Below, one piece after another: positions 1-11,490 of a stretch of 64,000 nt of DNA (within the stretch, counting starts at the first letter, position 1; every line of letters starts with the position of its first letter). The DNA is from Sympetrum striolatum. Lineage: Eukaryota; Arthropoda; Insecta; Odonata; Libellulidae. Made by a program: the position numbers and the translations under genes. The notes beneath the pieces are model-generated. The model had not been told where the DNA came from. It made no database searches and saw only the letters and a program-made list of their open reading frames with translations. The stretch spans positions 20,948,562 to 21,012,561 of the forward strand of contig OX388347.1 in assembly GCA_947579665.1 (NCBI GenBank), in the 5' to 3' direction.

Positions 1-1122
1 AGGTAATTACCGTCCTTTACGGCTGTTTTGGATGTTCATAAGATTTTTTTGAAAGTCAGTATACTTGTCCTAAATACCAATATTATCAAATGGATTCATT
101 ATGTAATCAAGCAGAGAAATTCAAATAGTATAATAAAGTGAAAATCTCCTCAAACTTTCTCAGTATTTATAATGAAAGGTACATTTTCTTTCCGATTTCA
201 TCAAAACTATAATTGATATTAGGATCAGCAATGATGAAGTAAAGTAGCGGTAAAAAGGAGCCTCAGAATTATTAACTTTCGTTCTTAGTTAATTTAGTCC
301 TCCATTTGATCTAAGATGAGAGAATTCTCGTTGAAGGAAAGTGCTAAACCAACCGCTCTATTTATGGAAGAATTAAGTTGTGAACCGTTCCAATGTTTTC
401 GTTACAATTCGTTTCAGAAAATGTATCAGAATCAGCAGTTAACTTTCCTTTTTGATCATTGTTGGTGTGATTTTTCCGTTTCGTAACTAACCCTGGCTCA
501 CGCAATTTTCTTAAACTAATATACTGCTTTATCAGAGCGCAGTCCTTCGCTCTCAACGTATCACTTGGCGGTATTTACTGGTGCTGACTCTTTCAGAACG
601 TAGGAAGAAAATTATACAATCATTTTTAATCTATTCATTGGATTAATGCGGATATTCAGGAGTTCTCTAATTTTAAAATTACTTCTAATGGAACGAAAAT
701 AACTCTTCGCCATTTTAGTTCTTCATAACGTTATGCATTAATATTTCGTTTTGTTCATATAACGAACGACAGAAAGATAACTTCGTGCTACTTAATAAGA
801 CTAAACCGACCCGAATGAGTAGCACGAATCAGAGAACTATCATAGTTATCGAATTATTTAGGATTGAAAAACCCACTCGTATGTCGAAGACTTCATCAAG
901 GCCGGCGAGAGTGTTAGAGTGAATAAGTGGGGGCGGAGTGGGAGTTTGAAAGAGCGTGGGGGTGTGAACGAGTGTCGCCCTTGAAAACGACTCGCCTTCA
1001 AACATTCGAACCTGCGACTTGAAACCAAGTTGGTGTATATTTTCAAACGAAGATTCTCATTGATATTAATATAACTCTATACAATTTTGGACTTCGTGGA
1101 TAGACATACTGAAGAATGAAGG
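1..1122. other. non-coding stretch, no gene seen
   Basis: AT-rich sequence with only short chance frames on the minus strand. Positions 890-1020 are somewhat more GC-rich (a GGGGGCGGAGTGGGAG-type tract near 930-945) but show no coding signature, splice pattern or repeat partner elsewhere in the window. Nothing further can be supported. Confidence 0.6.
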
Positions 1123-1253
1123 AAAACCTAGTAATATCCACAGAATATTTTTTATTTAGTCAACTAGTTTCGGCCCTGATATACCTGATGATGGCTGTGT
1201 AGCCGAAATTGGTTGAATAAATAAAAAACATGTGTGGATATTACTGAGGTTTT
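1123..1253 (+). mobile_element. palindromic element with hammerhead-like core (Penelope-type terminal unit)
   Basis: Two inverted arms, about 1123-1174 and 1202-1253, are roughly 80% alike. Both outer ends read AAAACCT(C)AGTAATATCC toward the centre and both inner ends reach TTTCGGC. The 27-bp centre holds the 5' half of a hammerhead-like core, and the right arm supplies its 3' half. The arms have diverged more than those of the elements at 32.9 and 55.2 kb, so this copy looks older. No coding sequence is present. The Penelope-like assignment is inferred from the ribozyme core and not from any encoded protein. Confidence 0.6.
1182..1218 (+). ncRNA. hammerhead ribozyme-like motif, type I minimal
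   Basis: Core box CTGATGA is at 1185-1191 and is followed by one extra T (1192). Stem II is GGCT/AGCC (1193-1196 with 1201-1204, loop GTGT). GAA is at 1205-1207, and a tiny stem III A-TTGG-T lies at 1208-1213. The predicted cleavage is after T1214. In cis, stem I shows only a C-G pair next to the core, then an A-A mismatch and two further A-U pairs. The fold is recognisable but probably weak or inactive. Known hammerheads of Penelope-like elements use this same short stem III layout. Confidence 0.6.
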
Positions 1254-2217
1254 CAATGCTATCAACATTGTAGCTTGTTGTCATCATTACTCCTATGGCA
1301 AATATCTGCTTGTACGGCTTTAAAATCTTATATTTCTACTGTCCACATGACTATCCAGGAGCCTTTTATATTTCTACTTTAAAGCTTTAGTAGAGTGCTG
1401 TTTGACCACCGATTCAACATCTTTCGGCTCCAAAACGACATGTTTTTCTGATTCTGCTTTATTATCACGAATGCAGGAGTTTTAACTACTCTGTACGCTA
1501 TGACATAATGCAAATTTGCAAACTTACGAACATTAAACAGAGGTCAATGGCCCCGTTTCCTTAAAAGGGCATAATTTCTAAAAGGCGACGAAGAATTAAG
1601 GCAACGAGTCCAACTCCTCCTTCGCGCCAAACGAATTAGGTTCTGAGTAACAATTCCCGACCTTTCTTCTCCGGGTTCACTTGCAGTTCTGGAATTCCTC
1701 CCAAATTTGCTTTTTCTCAAATTGGTAGAAGTTGTTAACGATTGACTGACAAACTCAACCTTTCATATACGACTTATATGAAGAAAGCTGCCGTAGATAT
1801 TACAATAATTAATCCTGATTATCTTCTTCTTGGTGTAAGCGAATATTTCATGGTTCAAGAATGGACGACTAATTTGTAATGGATAAAACTCTGCATGTAC
1901 TTACACACTTCCTTATAATTATCGTAAAAACATTTAAAAATTATTTTTCTATATTTGATGTGAAAAATACATTTTTTAATATTTGTGTGTCTAACGATTG
2001 GCATACATCGCAGAATTTAAATGGAAGAATATTCTATTGACACGGGGAGAGTGTTTAAAGAAAATACGGACACGTTTCCCTTATACTGACATCTAATCAC
2101 AATGGAAGCTTAGTTTGCATAGTCAAGTGAATAATATAAATGTTACAGTGAAGATATTATATTCAATCAAAGCACTATGGATCTTCTCGAAAGATACGTT
2201 GGACATACTTCATCCGG
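1254..2217. other. non-coding stretch, no gene seen
   Basis: Mostly AT-rich sequence with long A/T runs around 1920-1990. Positions 1540-1700 are slightly less AT-rich but have no long frame. I see no repeat partner in the window. Confidence 0.55.
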
Positions 2218-2472
2218 TGCGCGTTCGTGACCCAGCAACTCACCGTGCGACAACTGACCAGGGCGACAGCTCATTGCGCGAACAACAGATCTCTACGACG
2301 ATTGAAATAATATCAAATTTTGAACGTCAAAACAATAAAACGCTAGTGTATTTACCGATTACTAATTTGACTAGTAAATAAGTCATTAATAATGTATTTA
2401 ATAATAAATAAATCGCGCGATGAGCTGTCGCCCGGTCAGAGTTGTCGCACGGTGAGTTGTCGCGGAACCCCG
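2218..2472. mobile_element. MITE-like element with long terminal inverted repeats
   Basis: The left end (about 2223-2283) and right end (about 2412-2470) are inverted copies. A 20-base block, CAACTCACCGTGCGACAACT, is identical between the left arm and the reverse complement of the right arm, and the similarity runs on through GGCGACAGCTCAT and GCGCGA. Each arm is built from about three 15-17 bp subunits starting CGACA, so it is internally repetitive. The interior (2290-2410) is very AT-rich and has no transposase frame. It is a non-autonomous DNA element of unknown superfamily. I could not define the target-site duplication. Confidence 0.75.
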
Positions 2473-3360
2473 CAGATTACTCTGGGAAATCCTCTGAGAG
2501 AGTAAGATTAAGTACATTGAGACATAAATCTATTTTATAGGATAAACCCAAGTGATTGTCTACCAGTGATATAACCATGTGCAATAAAGTCCAAATGTAC
2601 AGCTTTAATCCATTAAAGATAAGTTTTATGTAGAATCGTCAATGTCTGTTCTTTTTATTGGCAGGCATATCATTTCCAGAGTAATGGACTAATTCAGTTT
2701 ATTGCTGAGATCTCCCGTTGGAAGCAAATGCCTATCGTTGGTTGGGCTCAATAATCGAAATTGAAGCACACATCGCAGTTGTTGGGAGTGTCTTAAAGGG
2801 ACCATCTCAAACAGAGGCCCCTCTTTGAGGCCCTTCCTCGCATCTTCTCGTGCCTAGAGAGCGAGGAAATTAACAAACGGAAGTGAGAGGCCCAGGTAGC
2901 AGTATTTTTAAAAGATATTTAAATACTGACGCCCTGTGATTTCTTTAATTTTCGGAGAGTGTATATTTCGCCACTGCAAAATGTGAATGGGAAACTTCTT
3001 TAAACAGAATTGTCCTTATTTAACTTTTATTTATGAAGGTTTCGTGTGGTCTCTATGGCAATAAGTAGCAAAGAGATTGTTTCTACAACCATCTAGTGCT
3101 GTGAGAGGGAAAATCATAATGACATTAAGGCAACTGGTGGGAGTGAATAACACATGAAATGAATTCTTGGAGTAATAATATAGTATTTATTTAGGTTATA
3201 GATGTTTTGGCTGATGAGACTTTTCTTCTCATAGTCTGAAGTCTATTTATAGATACATAAAAGAAATTCATGAAGCATAACTCTCTTTTAGTTAATTATG
3301 TACGATAAAAACGTAAAAGCTACATCTTATTGTGATGAATTCAATATAGTTTGACCCTTT
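2473..3360. other. non-coding stretch, no gene seen
   Basis: Mixed-composition sequence with no long frame and no repeat partner. The purine/pyrimidine-rich patch at 2800-2890 (AGGCCC and GAGG motifs) is unexplained. Confidence 0.5.
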
Positions 3361-3367
3361 ATTGGCG

Positions 3368-3404
3368 AGGTTAGGCCCAAGTGGGCCTCTCTTTCACCTA
3401 ACCT
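3368..3404. repeat. inverted repeat at the edge of a satellite-like tract
   Basis: AGGCCC (3373-3378) and GGGCCT (3383-3388) form a 6-bp hairpin with a 4-base loop. Around it, AGGTTAG (3368-3374) is complementary to CTAACCT (3398-3404). The structure adjoins the tandem repeat that follows. Confidence 0.5.
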
Positions 3405-3505
3405 CTATTACATATACATATTCTATATACATATACACCTAACCTCTATTACATATACATATACATATTCTATATACATATGTATACAATATACATATTC
3501 TATAC
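3395..3505. repeat. tandem duplication with TATACA-type microsatellite
   Basis: A 41-bp unit beginning CACCTAACCTCTATTACATA occurs at 3395 and again at 3436. The second copy is expanded by extra ATACAT steps and then trails into (TATACA)n-like sequence to about 3505. It is a local slippage product with no coding content. Confidence 0.85.
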
Positions 3506-6500
3506 AGTTGATTGTCACAAATCACAGTAAAGAGAAACTTTATACAATAATATTTCGAATTATTCATTTATTTACTTTCAACGATGTATTTTAGTTAAAT
3601 GAGTTATTTCTTATCCGAAAAGATGCAATTGAAGTAAAAAATGTAATCAGAAAGCTAGGGGCTAGGAACTCCTTCTAAATGTCCACCGTTAATCTTAGTA
3701 TAGAATAGAGGCTATTCCAATCCCATTTCCATCGAAGATCCACTTCCATATGCATCAGCCGAACAACGTCATTCGCGAGGATCAATAACGAATTAAAAGT
3801 ACATCACCTCGATATGAACCTCGGGTAGGCCATTCAATACTACTGCCATCGAGGTATAAAGATGGGCAAATATTCCGTTTGGGCGACGCAATTACCCTCG
3901 ATAGCTTACAGAGCGTCTCCTTATAAAGCCCAAGGTCAGCACACTTGATTGATCGAACGCCCACTCTTGTCAATGTAGACGCCGCCCAGGGCTAGACAGC
4001 TGCTTGGGGGGGGGGTATTCTGGCGTCTCTGGGCGTGGAAAATCTATTAGGGACAATAATTAGCCACGGAAAGATACTCATTTGCATTTTGAGTTCGGCG
4101 CGATTGTCAAGAACGTTTGCCGGAATCATTCATTCTCGTACAGCGGCATGTAATCCGTACGTGTTGGTGTTTTATATTATGGATTTAAGCGCTTACGGTT
4201 TTAGTCCGTCGATAAAATAATTTTAATATTTAGGATACACATTTAATTGATGAAATTTAAACTACATTACTGGTGGTTCTAAGGATGCGCATGGATGTTT
4301 TCTCGTTTTTTTCGATACAAGTCTGTCCATTCCACGCATTCGGAAAAAGGGGTGTGACTTTATGTAAATAAATAAATACATTTTTATAATGCCCTGTGGC
4401 AAGCCACCTAAGGACAACAGTAGATTACAGTAATGGAATCATAGCAGCCGAAACAAGGAAACAATATTAAACACTCTAGATTAATCAAACAATAAAATTT
4501 TAAATCTATGTAAGGTGTTTCGATTCCTCAGTTTAAGATCAGCATTCCTTCGTCGGTTTTTTTCCTACCCCATTACTAACATTTTCCACTACACATACCT
4601 TATGAGTAATTCAACCCACCTTTAGACCAATAGTATTGTCATAATCTAATTTTCAGTTGCGTGACCATTTACCTAGCTAGAATCGATTTCTCAGCGTTAG
4701 TTTAGCTACAATTTACAAAAGGCGTAAGGTTTCATTCATCCGATACAATTAAAGCGGAGGTCAAAACGAACATTATCTATCCATTATCAATCATTGAATT
4801 CCTACGTTCGAGAAATGGTTAAAGGCGTATTTACTGGAGCTCTTCAATTTATCGGAAAATATTTATTTCCAAAATTAGAATATTAAATAATGACAGTTGA
4901 TGGCTTATTCATTATGTATCATCGGAATAAATTGATATCATCAAAATTCCTGATGAAATCGACTCCGAAATTAAATGATCGTGTTCTTTCCGATGGAATC
5001 TTCGGCGCACATCCGCCTATTAAGTCCAACTTCCAGAAACCGCTTTCGCTGTGAAACCGACAAAAACTAAATTATCACGCTAGTAATTTTTGGTGATTGA
5101 CATCAAAGAAGCACTCATTATAGCTCAATAGTTCGCTGCAGGGAGCCGGTTTTATCTTTTACGCCATCGGATGAAATCTTCATGGAAATTTAATTTCATT
5201 TCGAAGTAAACTCGTGACTGGAATCGGAAAAATGGAATTCGTTTTGTAATGCGAACATTGAACCTTGAATAGATAAAGAACTGGGAGACGATTTTGATAG
5301 AAAAATGTAGGGAGTCTTATGTTTTATTTAGTCCAAAGTAGCAGTTGCAGGTAGCGGTCAGTTCCTTTTATCTGAGAAATGTGAAGCGGGGCAATCAAAT
5401 ATATTCTTTGTTTATCTGAGATATCTTCTATAAAGCCTTGCCGTAAAAAAATAAGCTATTCCTAAAAAAAAACACTGAAAGGTCGAATAGTTTTATATCT
5501 CTGTGAAGTTGATATGAATCTGGCCCAAACACGCGTATTTTTCCTCTCTTATTTCTATTATCTCTTAATTAAGTTGTAAAACCATGTACGTGATGAATTT
5601 GGGGAAGTACTTGAATTAAGAGAAGCCGAATCAGGAGAAGCAATCGGTGTGTGTTTTTACTGCAGTGTACGTGATGACCATATCAGTCCGTTGTAATGCT
5701 GCTTTGGCATACGTCCCACGTGCCACATATGTCTCATTCGTCCGCGTAAAATATAAACAATTTCAAGTCCACATAAAACGTTTCCTTTCCGTTGCTCCAC
5801 TGTTGCTTTAGCCTCAAATTAGGTGGCCACGGATGTCGTTGTCCTCGCTCCAGAGGAATTTTATGGCGAGTGAAAGGTGGCATTTCGCAAGGTCCTTTAA
5901 TTCCAGTCTCGTCTTCGGACACATCATCCGACGCCTTCATCCTCCGCCGTACTTTGAATAACTCCGTTAGCGATTTTGCGTGCGATGAAAACAGATTGGT
6001 CCCAATGCCGTCCTCGGACATGTATGGGCCTCGTTGCATTCGCTCCTTGCGAGGAGACACACTTTTAACTCCGCGGAATGGAAGGAGCGGTTTTTCTTGG
6101 GAAACGAGCTTTCATTGGAATTCCTCTTGCAGTTCGAATGATAATGAGAAGATTTTTTGTCATCTGTGGAAGTTTTTTATCCTTAGACTTTAAATGATAG
6201 TATGGTTCTTCATTTAATTTATAAACTCTTTGGGTAGAAATTAAGTGGAAGAAATTTAAAACTTTTTTTAAGTTCGAATGCGGGATATTCCTGAGGTTCA
6301 ATTCATAGTGGGAGCCCGAAAGAAACAGAAGGGAATTTGAAAGTGGCCAACGTGCTTTATGCACGAAAAATATTACCAGATCATGAATGTATGCTTACAT
6401 GCACACTTTATCTACTCTCGAACTGGATTTATCTTCTTCAATGCAGTTTGTTGACGCCTGAAATCTTATCTTTTGGATAAGTGCATATACATTCATATAT

Positions 6501-8690
6501 CTTGTAGATAAGCGTTTTCTTAGTAGTATTAGGTCGCTATTTATTAATCACATTCCATTGCTGATCGATTATCTGCTGTGATAATAGAGCTAGACTCATT
6601 TGCATTTCAGTTGTTGCATTGTGGTAAGTTCTTCTCGATACATTACGTCAATGACCAACTACAAAATCAATTACGACATAGGTCAATAATAGGAAGCAAC
6701 TACTCGTAGGAACTCCGTTGATTAAAAAGATCATAGTTCGCGGAAATCAAGAGGAGCAGTTGTATAAATATCCAAAAATAGAATGTTTCCACTAAAAGGG
6801 AAAGGAGCCGTATTTCAAAACAGAAAAAAATGAAGAATTTTCTCCCGATCTTATTTTCACGAGATATTCCTGATCCTTCAAGTTTTCCTTCCGCGTAAAA
6901 CGTGACAGTTGATGCATAACTCTCATGAATGTATCAGTCGCCCAATAAGATTTCCGTTTACTCACCGAGGACTGAAATGCGTGCACGAGGGTTCGACAGC
7001 CATAACTCGAGGAGGCCTTTTCGGAAAGCATTTCCCATCAAAGTGCGTCGTCCATCACGTTGATATTGTCCATTTACTAGTTTGCTTTCGTGCAGCGGGT
7101 TGTTGCCCTCTGTCCCACATTTGGGAAAAATCGATGCTATCGTAAATGTCCGAAAAAGAGGGAATACAAACCAGCTTCGCTTCCCCTCGACGTGGAGGAG
7201 GTTTTACCACCTTGACTTAATTCTAATCGCTTGAAGTTCCCGCGTCGTGAGTGGAGACAACTTCGGTGGGAGTGGAAATGTGTTACGAAAACGGTTTCCC
7301 TCTAGGCTGGTCGGTCCATTCTACATTTAAGTTATCAGTGTTATTGCATTACATCTTTGTTAAATTATTGTCGTTATGCATTGAATTTTGAAATAGGTGG
7401 CTTTCACTTTCATATACTAGCGAAATATGACTGACGTAAACAAATATTGCATTGGTGATGTTTGCTGAATTTTCTAATCGCAAACGTGAACTTTTCAAAG
7501 TGGTCATTGATCCTTTGAAGATTTATTTACTTAAATTTTATATTTTGAAGAATTTAAATTAAGGAAAACAGCCAGCAAAATGTTTCGCGGTTGACTATAT
7601 CGTTCCTCGAGTTAGATTTTAAACGATGGTTATTAGCTAGTACATATTAAATTAAATCAGCTTAAGGACTATTTCGAAGTTAAATTTTATTTTTAAATTA
7701 TATTACTAGGATATCAAGGATTCAAACTGTATGTAGAAATAGATATTTGAAAAAATAATAAGCAATAAAAGTTCAAAGTGTAATTGGTACTTGAAGAGAT
7801 GAAGCCTTTACCATTTAATTTAGGATCGCGTGTTCTGGATCGCTTGTCTGTTGCATTGAGCTAAGTCTGGAATCGAAAATATTAAAAGTCTTGTGATATA
7901 CGCCTGTGCTATATTTATCTACTGCTGTTCAATTATCCGCTTTAGGACAAAGGGAGTTTATTTGTTTCTCGAATTTATCTTTCCGTGAAAACTGGAATGG
8001 ACGGAGAGGCTTAATTTTGTTATGCTGAGTGCTTACGCTCGTGAACGTGTATTTCAACTAGAGCGAATTGAAATAATAGCGAATGAATTTCAATTGCTCT
8101 TGGGCGCAAAGGGAGCGCAAAGTAGATTAACGGTACCCTTTTTCCAATTGACCTTGGGTGCGTGTGCATTGCATTGTGGGAGTGACCTTTCCACTCCACC
8201 TGGGACTCGCTCCTATTTCAGATCTCCTCGAATAGGATCGACGACCCTTCGCCGACTATTTCCGACTTCGCTCTTACGCATCTCCCGGTCATCTCAAACG
8301 CCGGGTTTCGCAAGCCATTCAATGCGGACGGAATTTATCATTCCATTTTCTCCAGCAATTACCTTATTACAGCATTCTTTTCAAACTGTGTTACTACATT
8401 AGTGGAAAAATCGTTACTCGATAGAGATTTCGTCGTCGTTAACTACTACAAATGGAAACTCCCCTTGTGTACTAAATATCGCCATGCTATACATTCCTGT
8501 GATCGGTTTGACCTTTTTTCACTGTATTTTTACCGTTATCTCCTCAAACTCTTTATGACCCTTGGTTGATAGCTGCCAAGTGATAAACGAAAGTAAAATT
8601 CTTTCGTTTGATGCGAAGAATCTCAACAAAATAAGAAATAATAAGAAAAAGAGGAATCAACATCTTCCGCACCTCAACTGAGATTGTTAA
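3506..8690. other. gene-free stretch
   Basis: No frame of recognisable family is present. An uninterrupted run of ten G lies at 4006-4015. Positions 5735-6190 are open in long overlapping frames on both strands (about 100 and 130 codons) and less AT-rich than the surroundings, but neither translation resembles a known domain. Positions 4365-4420 combine an AAATAAATAAATACAT run with CCTGTGGCAAGCCACCT. That weakly recalls the LINE 3' tail at 36.1 kb, but it is too short to call. Confidence 0.5.
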
Positions 8691-8715
8691 TTACCAAACG
8701 ACCGGTTTCGTTAAA
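8691..8715 (-). other. possible decayed hammerhead 3' half
   Basis: ACGACCGGTTTCG at 8698-8710 is identical to the 13 bases that form the GAA, stem III and cleavage-site part of the motif at 28.53 kb. The partner CUGANGA box is not found in the expected place on the minus strand. Either it is a remnant of the same repeat family or a chance match. Confidence 0.3.
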
Positions 8716-10198
8716 TTCACGATGAATTACTGTTGTATTTTCTATTTTCTTTTTATCTTCTGACAAAACAGTGTGCTTGATAAGAGCGTAAATTAACTTT
8801 CAATTTAGATAATTAGTTGCATATTAATTCAATTTTATACCAGTGAAGAACTGTCACAAAGGTGTGTCCTAGTCTTTAAATCATGCTCAAATCACCATAA
8901 AATATAGCAATGGAACAATGCTATTCGTAGACTACTACGATAACTATCTTTAATTCGGATTTAACGCGAGTTGTATGCTCGAGTGTGAGGTAGTGAATAT
9001 TTTGAAATTAATGTCAACGAAAAAATCGCGAAGAAGCTAGGAGTGACATTTTTTAAAGCCAACCTAAATGTAAAAATAATTAACAGCAATTCGTATTTCG
9101 TGAATTTTTTATGCCTACCGTGTGTATGTATCTGATGGGGTGTGTATATTTAATGCTATCAATGGAAGTCGAAGTTTATACTCTCACTCATTTTGGTATT
9201 TCATTCAAATCAAATTCATATCAAATTATTATAGATCATCAGCCACTTAAAGATATTTTATTAAATGCAATTTAATTTTGTCAAAATTAAATTATTTTGA
9301 TATTATTATATTGAAAACTGCTGTTACCATCTCTACGGCAAATCACCTTGTAGGCTCGTTTTTATTACTTCTATCCGGGTTGAAATTGAATCTTCAACAA
9401 AGGAGTCCTTCATCAAACTAAAGGGACATCTCGCGAGTTCGGCAAATTAAAGATCGAAAGTAGTAATTGAAAATTCTTTACTGACATAAATTTATTTCCC
9501 CCAATAATTTAATAAGGTTGAAACCGGTATTTAGCGAGGCTCAAAAGAATGAACAGTGTCATAAATTATGGTCCCTTCACCTGCACATTTTTTCCTAAAG
9601 AGATGGCGGATGCTGGAAAAAATCTCCATAAAGCGCTGTTCCTCGCTGCAGCCAAACAAAAAAAATCGCCGCCTTTGAGAGTTTCCACGTGGGAGCGGCT
9701 CTTTGCGGATATAATATCTAGAGGGGAAAATTTAATCTTGGCGCCTCTCCAACCGCCTATTTACAAGAAAGCGTTTATATTCTCCGCGAACTAAGCATCT
9801 CCGACGCCGAGGGCAATGAATCCGAAAAATAGCGCATTTAACAGATTCCGTAACCGAGGAATTCGTCTAAAAGTAGACGGCGATTTATGTAACAAGAAAG
9901 CCTCAGGAGTAAACGCTAGAAGCAGATTAGGATATTAGTCCATCTCGAGGGGATGATGGACGGGAGGTGGAGAATAATTATTGATATTTCGCTTGGATAT
10001 ATCTTTCGCATAAAAACATAAATGAGGGTCCTTTTTTCTCTCTAGTCTGGTCAATAGCGTCAGAAGTAGCTGCGAAAGTTCGTGCCAGAACGTTATTTAA
10101 CTCAGCGTTGCTTTTTCTCTCTTTTCGGTTTTTCGTCTCTTAAAAAAAAATCTGATGTGGCCAACAAGTGACTTTCTCCGTATTTATTGAAAATAGAA
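8716..10198. other. non-coding stretch, no gene seen
   Basis: AT-rich, with a moderately GC-richer patch at 9590-9860 holding an 81-codon plus-strand frame of no recognisable family. No repeat partner was noticed. Confidence 0.5.
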
Positions 10199-10199
10199 A

Positions 10200-10830
10200 C
10201 CTATGCCGGTAATATATAAATAACTCCAAAACAATGAGTGTTACAGGAAAATGTTTCATACAACATTTGTAGTAAAATACATTATCTATAACTTTGGTAC
10301 ATAATTGTATATACCTACATTGCATTCTGACAGAGATATGTATGAAAAACTTCCATTTCTGGATAAACAACAACTGCCGGTTAACCATTATTGAAGAATA
10401 ACTCCTAAACAATCAGTGTTTCGAAAAACTGTTTCATACAAAAGTTGTATTAAAGTACATTATCTACAACTTTTGTTTATAATTGTATATACCTACATTG
10501 CATTCTTTCAGAGGTATTTAAGAAACTAAATTTTGTTCCGGATAAACCGCAACTTCCGGTTAAGCGATATTCATTAAAAACTAATCAAATTTTGGCATTG
10601 TTAAGAATATACTAAATATGAATTTTGAAAATGATCGGATGATTACTTTTTAAGTTAGAGCGCCCACAAACTTTTTTACCACAGACAGACACACACACAC
10701 AGACAGACATGTTCGGGAAAATAGCGAAAACGAACTCAATGGGCCCCAAAACATCCGTCGAAATCTGGAGGTCGACTTTTTTTTCGAATACAATACTTTC
10801 TCTATACTACGTATAGGGAGAAAGTAAAAA
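10200..10830 (+). mobile_element. composite interspersed repeat with 178-bp tandem units and terminal hairpin
   Basis: Two tandem units of 178 bp start at about 10204 and 10377. Landmarks such as TAACTCC (10221, 10399), TGTTTCATACA and TGCATTCT (10321, 10499) all recur at exactly 178 bases, and a partial third unit starts near 10553. They lead into a CA-rich tract (10681-10709, ACAGACAGACACACACACA), a conserved-looking block with GGGCCCCAAAACATCC and GGAGGTCGAC, and a terminal hairpin. In the hairpin, ACTTTCTCTATAC (10795-10807) pairs with GTATAGGGAGAAAGT (10811-10825). No intact frame is present. The layout resembles a non-autonomous arthropod repeat, but I cannot name the family. Confidence 0.8.
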
Positions 10831-11364
10831 CGGTTTATTCTTCATCCTCTTTGTTAATCAGATTGCCATAATTGTGCTTGTGTCAGTTTAAATGTCTATG
10901 GTTTCCAGCCAATACTTGACTCATTTTTAAATCATGGAATTAATTTGAAACACTCGCATATTATAAATATATTTGAAATTTGTAAATGTAACCTTTGAAT
11001 TTAAGGATTACTGGTCGATAAATTGCTAAAACTCAAAATAAATTTAATTTATTAGGAAAACAAAATAATTTCAAATTATAATCAGAAAAATATGTATATT
11101 CCTATTTTGTATAAGAGTAACCCGCCTGATGCAACACGATTTATATCATGGATTAAGTAGTAATGAAATGGGAAGTAATTCATAGCTGTATTCCGTGCCT
11201 TACTTTACAAAGGTGGTGCTTATGTTAGTGAAATATTATTTGATTAGACTGAAAATATCTCTTTCGTAAACCTAAATTATTCTTAAGCATACTGGTAGAG
11301 ACTATATTTAGATCTATTTCATTTAAGGATAAATTGATAATAAATATTTCGTATTTGGTGTCTC
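10831..11364. other. non-coding stretch, no gene seen
   Basis: Very AT-rich sequence with no frame, repeat partner or structured motif noticed. Confidence 0.55.
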
Positions 11365-11369
11365 TCTCA

Positions 11370-11490
11370 ATACTTCTTCAATAGGTAGTACAAGAAGAGA
11401 AAAATAGAGACTTGGCTGGGACTCGAACCCAGGTCTCCCACTTTCCGGGCAGGTGTTCTAACCACAGGATTCCTCCATGGTCGATTCAAA
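11370..11490 (-). mobile_element. tRNA-derived SINE, copy 1
   Basis: On the minus strand the sequence reads like a tRNA. The A box TGGTTAGAACACC falls near 11452-11464. The T arm is CTGGG, a 7-base loop TTCGAGT, then CCCAG, and it contains the B box GGTTCGAGTCC (11419-11429). A non-tRNA body follows with AAGTCTCTATTTTTCTCTTC to about 11370. The acceptor stem does not close, so it is not a functional tRNA gene. It shares the A-box to body segment with the copy at 37.1 kb. Internal pol III promoter boxes are present, but activity is unknown. Confidence 0.8.

Noticed and set aside
3207..3240. Hammerhead candidate with CTGATGAGACT and AGTCTGAAG
   Set aside because: Stem II can form, but the required A-U stem III and cleavage site are absent.
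4365..4420. Third LINE 3' tail
   Set aside because: Shares only a short CAAGCCACCT-type stretch with the 36-kb and 53-kb tails, with no coding remnant or TSD.
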